From CAYUWK01 sp964580085 (GTDB lineage: Bacteria > Patescibacteriota > Minisyncoccia > Minisyncoccales > CG1-02-41-26): a stretch of DNA of 15,645 nucleotides. This document shows, one piece after another, positions 14,686 to 15,645 of the stretch. The notes below the pieces were generated by a model. It was not told the DNA's origin, did no database searches, and was given only the letters and a program-made list of their open reading frames with translations. The translations under genes were made by a program, and so were the position numbers. The stretch is taken from NCBI GenBank assembly GCA_964580085.1, contig CAZOJF010000010.1, positions 1 to 15,645 of the forward strand, given 5' to 3'. Numbering within the stretch: position 1 is the stretch's first letter; the number at the start of each line of letters is the position of its first letter.

Positions 14686-15349
14686 AGCAAAAGTTAGAGA
14701 CGAATCTAAAGAAAAAAATAACTTTCTGAGGAAAAATGATTTCATTCCTGCTGTTTTATATGGAGAAGGAATTAAAAATATTTCTTTAAAAATTAATGCT
14801 AAAGATTTTGAAGAAGCACATAAAGAAGCTGGAGAGAGTTCATTAATCACTCTGGAAGTAGATGGCCAGGAATTTTCTGTTTTGATTCATCAAATAGCTC
14901 GAGGACCTATCCAAGGAGAATTTTTACATATTGATTTTTATCATCCTTCTACTAAAAAGAAAGTTGAAACAGAGATACCTTTGGTTTTTGAAGGAGAAGC
15001 GCCAGGAGTTAAAGAATTAGGAGCCATTTTAGAGAAACAGTTTTATGAATTAGAGGTTAAAGGGTTGGCTAAAGATCTTCCTAAAGAAATTGTTGTTAAT
15101 GTTAAAAGCTTAAAAACATTTGAAGATAAAATACTTATTAAAGATTTAAAAATTCCTGAAAATATAGTATTTCTAAAAGATCCTCAAGAAATTGTTGCTC
15201 ATCTAGCCCAACCAAGAGATATTGAGAAAGAGCTTGCCGAAGAAGAAAAACCAGAAGAAGTTGCGGAAGAAGGAGAGGAAGTTAAAGAAGGAGAAGAGGC
15301 TAAAGAAGGAGACAAATTAGAAAAACAAAAAGAAGGACCTAAGAAATAA
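14672..15349 (+). CDS. rplY: 50S ribosomal protein L25 / general stress protein Ctc
   Basis: A 225-residue protein of the long (Ctc/TL5) type. An N-terminal 5S rRNA-binding L25 domain spans residues 1 to about 92, with R9, FLRKNDFIPAVLYGEG at 18-33 and the closing GEFLHIDFYHP at 82-92. A C-terminal beta domain spans about 95-180, with ETEIPLVFEGEAPGVKELGAIL at 99-120. It ends in a strongly acidic tail from 185, including three tandem hexa/heptapeptides (197-215). It binds 5S rRNA in the large subunit. Its start lies inside the ferredoxin gene (14-nt overlap). A GGAGG at 14655-14659 is 12 bases upstream, a long spacing. The family N-terminus begins close to this ATG, supporting the choice. Confidence 0.93.
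   Translation: MTIIKAKVRDESKEKNNFLRKNDFIPAVLYGEGIKNISLKINAKDFEEAHKEAGESSLITLEVDGQEFSVLIHQIARGPIQGEFLHIDFYHPSTKKKVETEIPLVFEGEAPGVKELGAILEKQFYELEVKGLAKDLPKEIVVNVKSLKTFEDKILIKDLKIPENIVFLKDPQEIVAHLAQPRDIEKELAEEEKPEEVAEEGEEVKEGEEAKEGDKLEKQKEGPKK
15260..15316 (+). repeat. Short tandem repeat coding the acidic tail of L25
   Basis: Three adjacent units of 21, 18 and 18 bases encode VAEEGEE, VKEGEE and AKEGDK. Units two and three match closely at the DNA level (GTTAAAGAAGGAGAAGAG and GCTAAAGAAGGAGACAAA). This looks like slippage expansion of a disordered acidic tail and may vary in copy number between relatives. Confidence 0.6.
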
Positions 15350-15359
15350 TTTCATTAAA

Positions 15360-15645
15360 ATGTTCCCTCGTTTTTCGAAGACAATTTTCTACTCTATTTT
15401 AATAGCAGTGTTTTTATTAATTGGTTTTACTATTTTTGCTCAAGAAAACCTTGAGGAAATTTGTGAGTGGGGAAAAATTGAAAATAAACCAGATAATCTT
15501 TCAGATACAGAATACGAAGATTTATTAAAACAATGCCAAGAATATTATCAGGACCTTAGTGCGGAGATAGAAAAAGATGTTAATAAAACCAAAGGAGAAA
15601 AAGATACTCTCCAAAATAAAATTTATATTTTAAGAAATACAATAA
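15360..15645 (+). CDS. Secreted coiled-coil protein, N-terminal part (cut by window edge)
   Basis: Open frame from ATG 15360 to the end of the window, 95 codons and no stop. Residues 1-28 form a signal peptide or anchor: basic MFPRFSK, hydrophobic core FYSILIAVFLLIGFTIF, then AQE, a plausible signal peptidase I site after Ala27. The mature start is polar and acidic with C35 and C59. From about residue 64 the sequence (SAEIEKDVNKTKGEKDTLQNKIYILRN) has heptad-like spacing and is a predicted coiled coil. This layout is typical of EnvC/NlpD-like murein hydrolase activators with a C-terminal M23 peptidase domain, common in CPR genomes, but the catalytic part would be downstream. I call only a secreted coiled-coil protein; M23 is a guess. 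It starts 10 bases after rplY. Confidence 0.7.
   Translation, partial: MFPRFSKTIFYSILIAVFLLIGFTIFAQENLEEICEWGKIENKPDNLSDTEYEDLLKQCQEYYQDLSAEIEKDVNKTKGEKDTLQNKIYILRNTI

Noticed and set aside
1..15645. UGA recoded as glycine, as in some CPR lineages
   Set aside because: TGA ends trxB, eno, pduL, the LAGLIDADG gene and the PfkB gene; in trxB, eno and pduL the end point clearly fits the family, and no in-frame TGA is needed within any gene.

Overview
The window is AT-rich and gene-dense, and every supported gene lies on the + strand. The gene set is lower glycolysis with a PduL/AckA acetate branch, an archaeal-type phosphoglycerate mutase, and CPR-style secreted coiled-coil and GILT-like proteins. 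Overlaps of 1-14 nt are common and few starts have a Shine-Dalgarno sequence. Together these suggest a fermentative bacterium of the Candidate Phyla Radiation (Patescibacteria); this is inference from gene content, not a phylogeny. Bacterial FtsZ and ribosomal protein L25 exclude an archaeon. TGA ends at least five genes at family-appropriate positions, so UGA-recoding groups such as Gracilibacteria/Absconditabacteria are unlikely.

Layout. 1-314: C-terminal end of FtsZ with its linker and conserved terminal peptide. 321-4480: a tightly packed run of galU (nucleotide-sugar supply), an AhpF-like/TrxB-like disulfide reductase, enolase and ApgM-type phosphoglycerate mutase. 4518-6776: behind its own predicted promoter, a membrane-anchored GILT-like thioredoxin-fold protein, a small CPYC glutaredoxin-like protein and GAPDH, closed by a rho-independent terminator at 6801-6823. 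6838-15349: a second long transcription unit with a consensus -10 box about 11 nt before its first ATG. It holds pduL, ackA, ppsA (split by a 535-residue intein), a free-standing LAGLIDADG endonuclease, a PfkB-family kinase, a single-cluster ferredoxin and ribosomal protein L25/Ctc. 15360-end: start of a secreted coiled-coil protein, cut by the window edge.

How the genes work together. GAPDH, ApgM, enolase and PpsA cover most steps between glyceraldehyde-3-phosphate and pyruvate (phosphoglycerate kinase is not in the window). PduL plus AckA would turn acetyl-CoA into acetate with ATP gain. The ferredoxin could take electrons from an oxidoreductase encoded elsewhere. The flavin reductase, glutaredoxin-like protein and GILT-like protein could form a thiol-disulfide chain from cytoplasm to cell surface, but nothing in the window proves they are partners.

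The most striking content is selfish DNA. The PEP synthase ATP-grasp motif is interrupted by a complete-looking intein (Ser1 start, TxxH block B, two LAGLIDADG motifs, a four-Cys zinc ribbon, C-terminal His-Asn followed by Thr). A second, unrelated-looking LAGLIDADG protein is fitted immediately after ppsA, overlapping both neighbours by exactly 8 nt. No RNA genes, CRISPR arrays or insertion sequences were seen, and no gene-free stretch exceeds about 80 bases.
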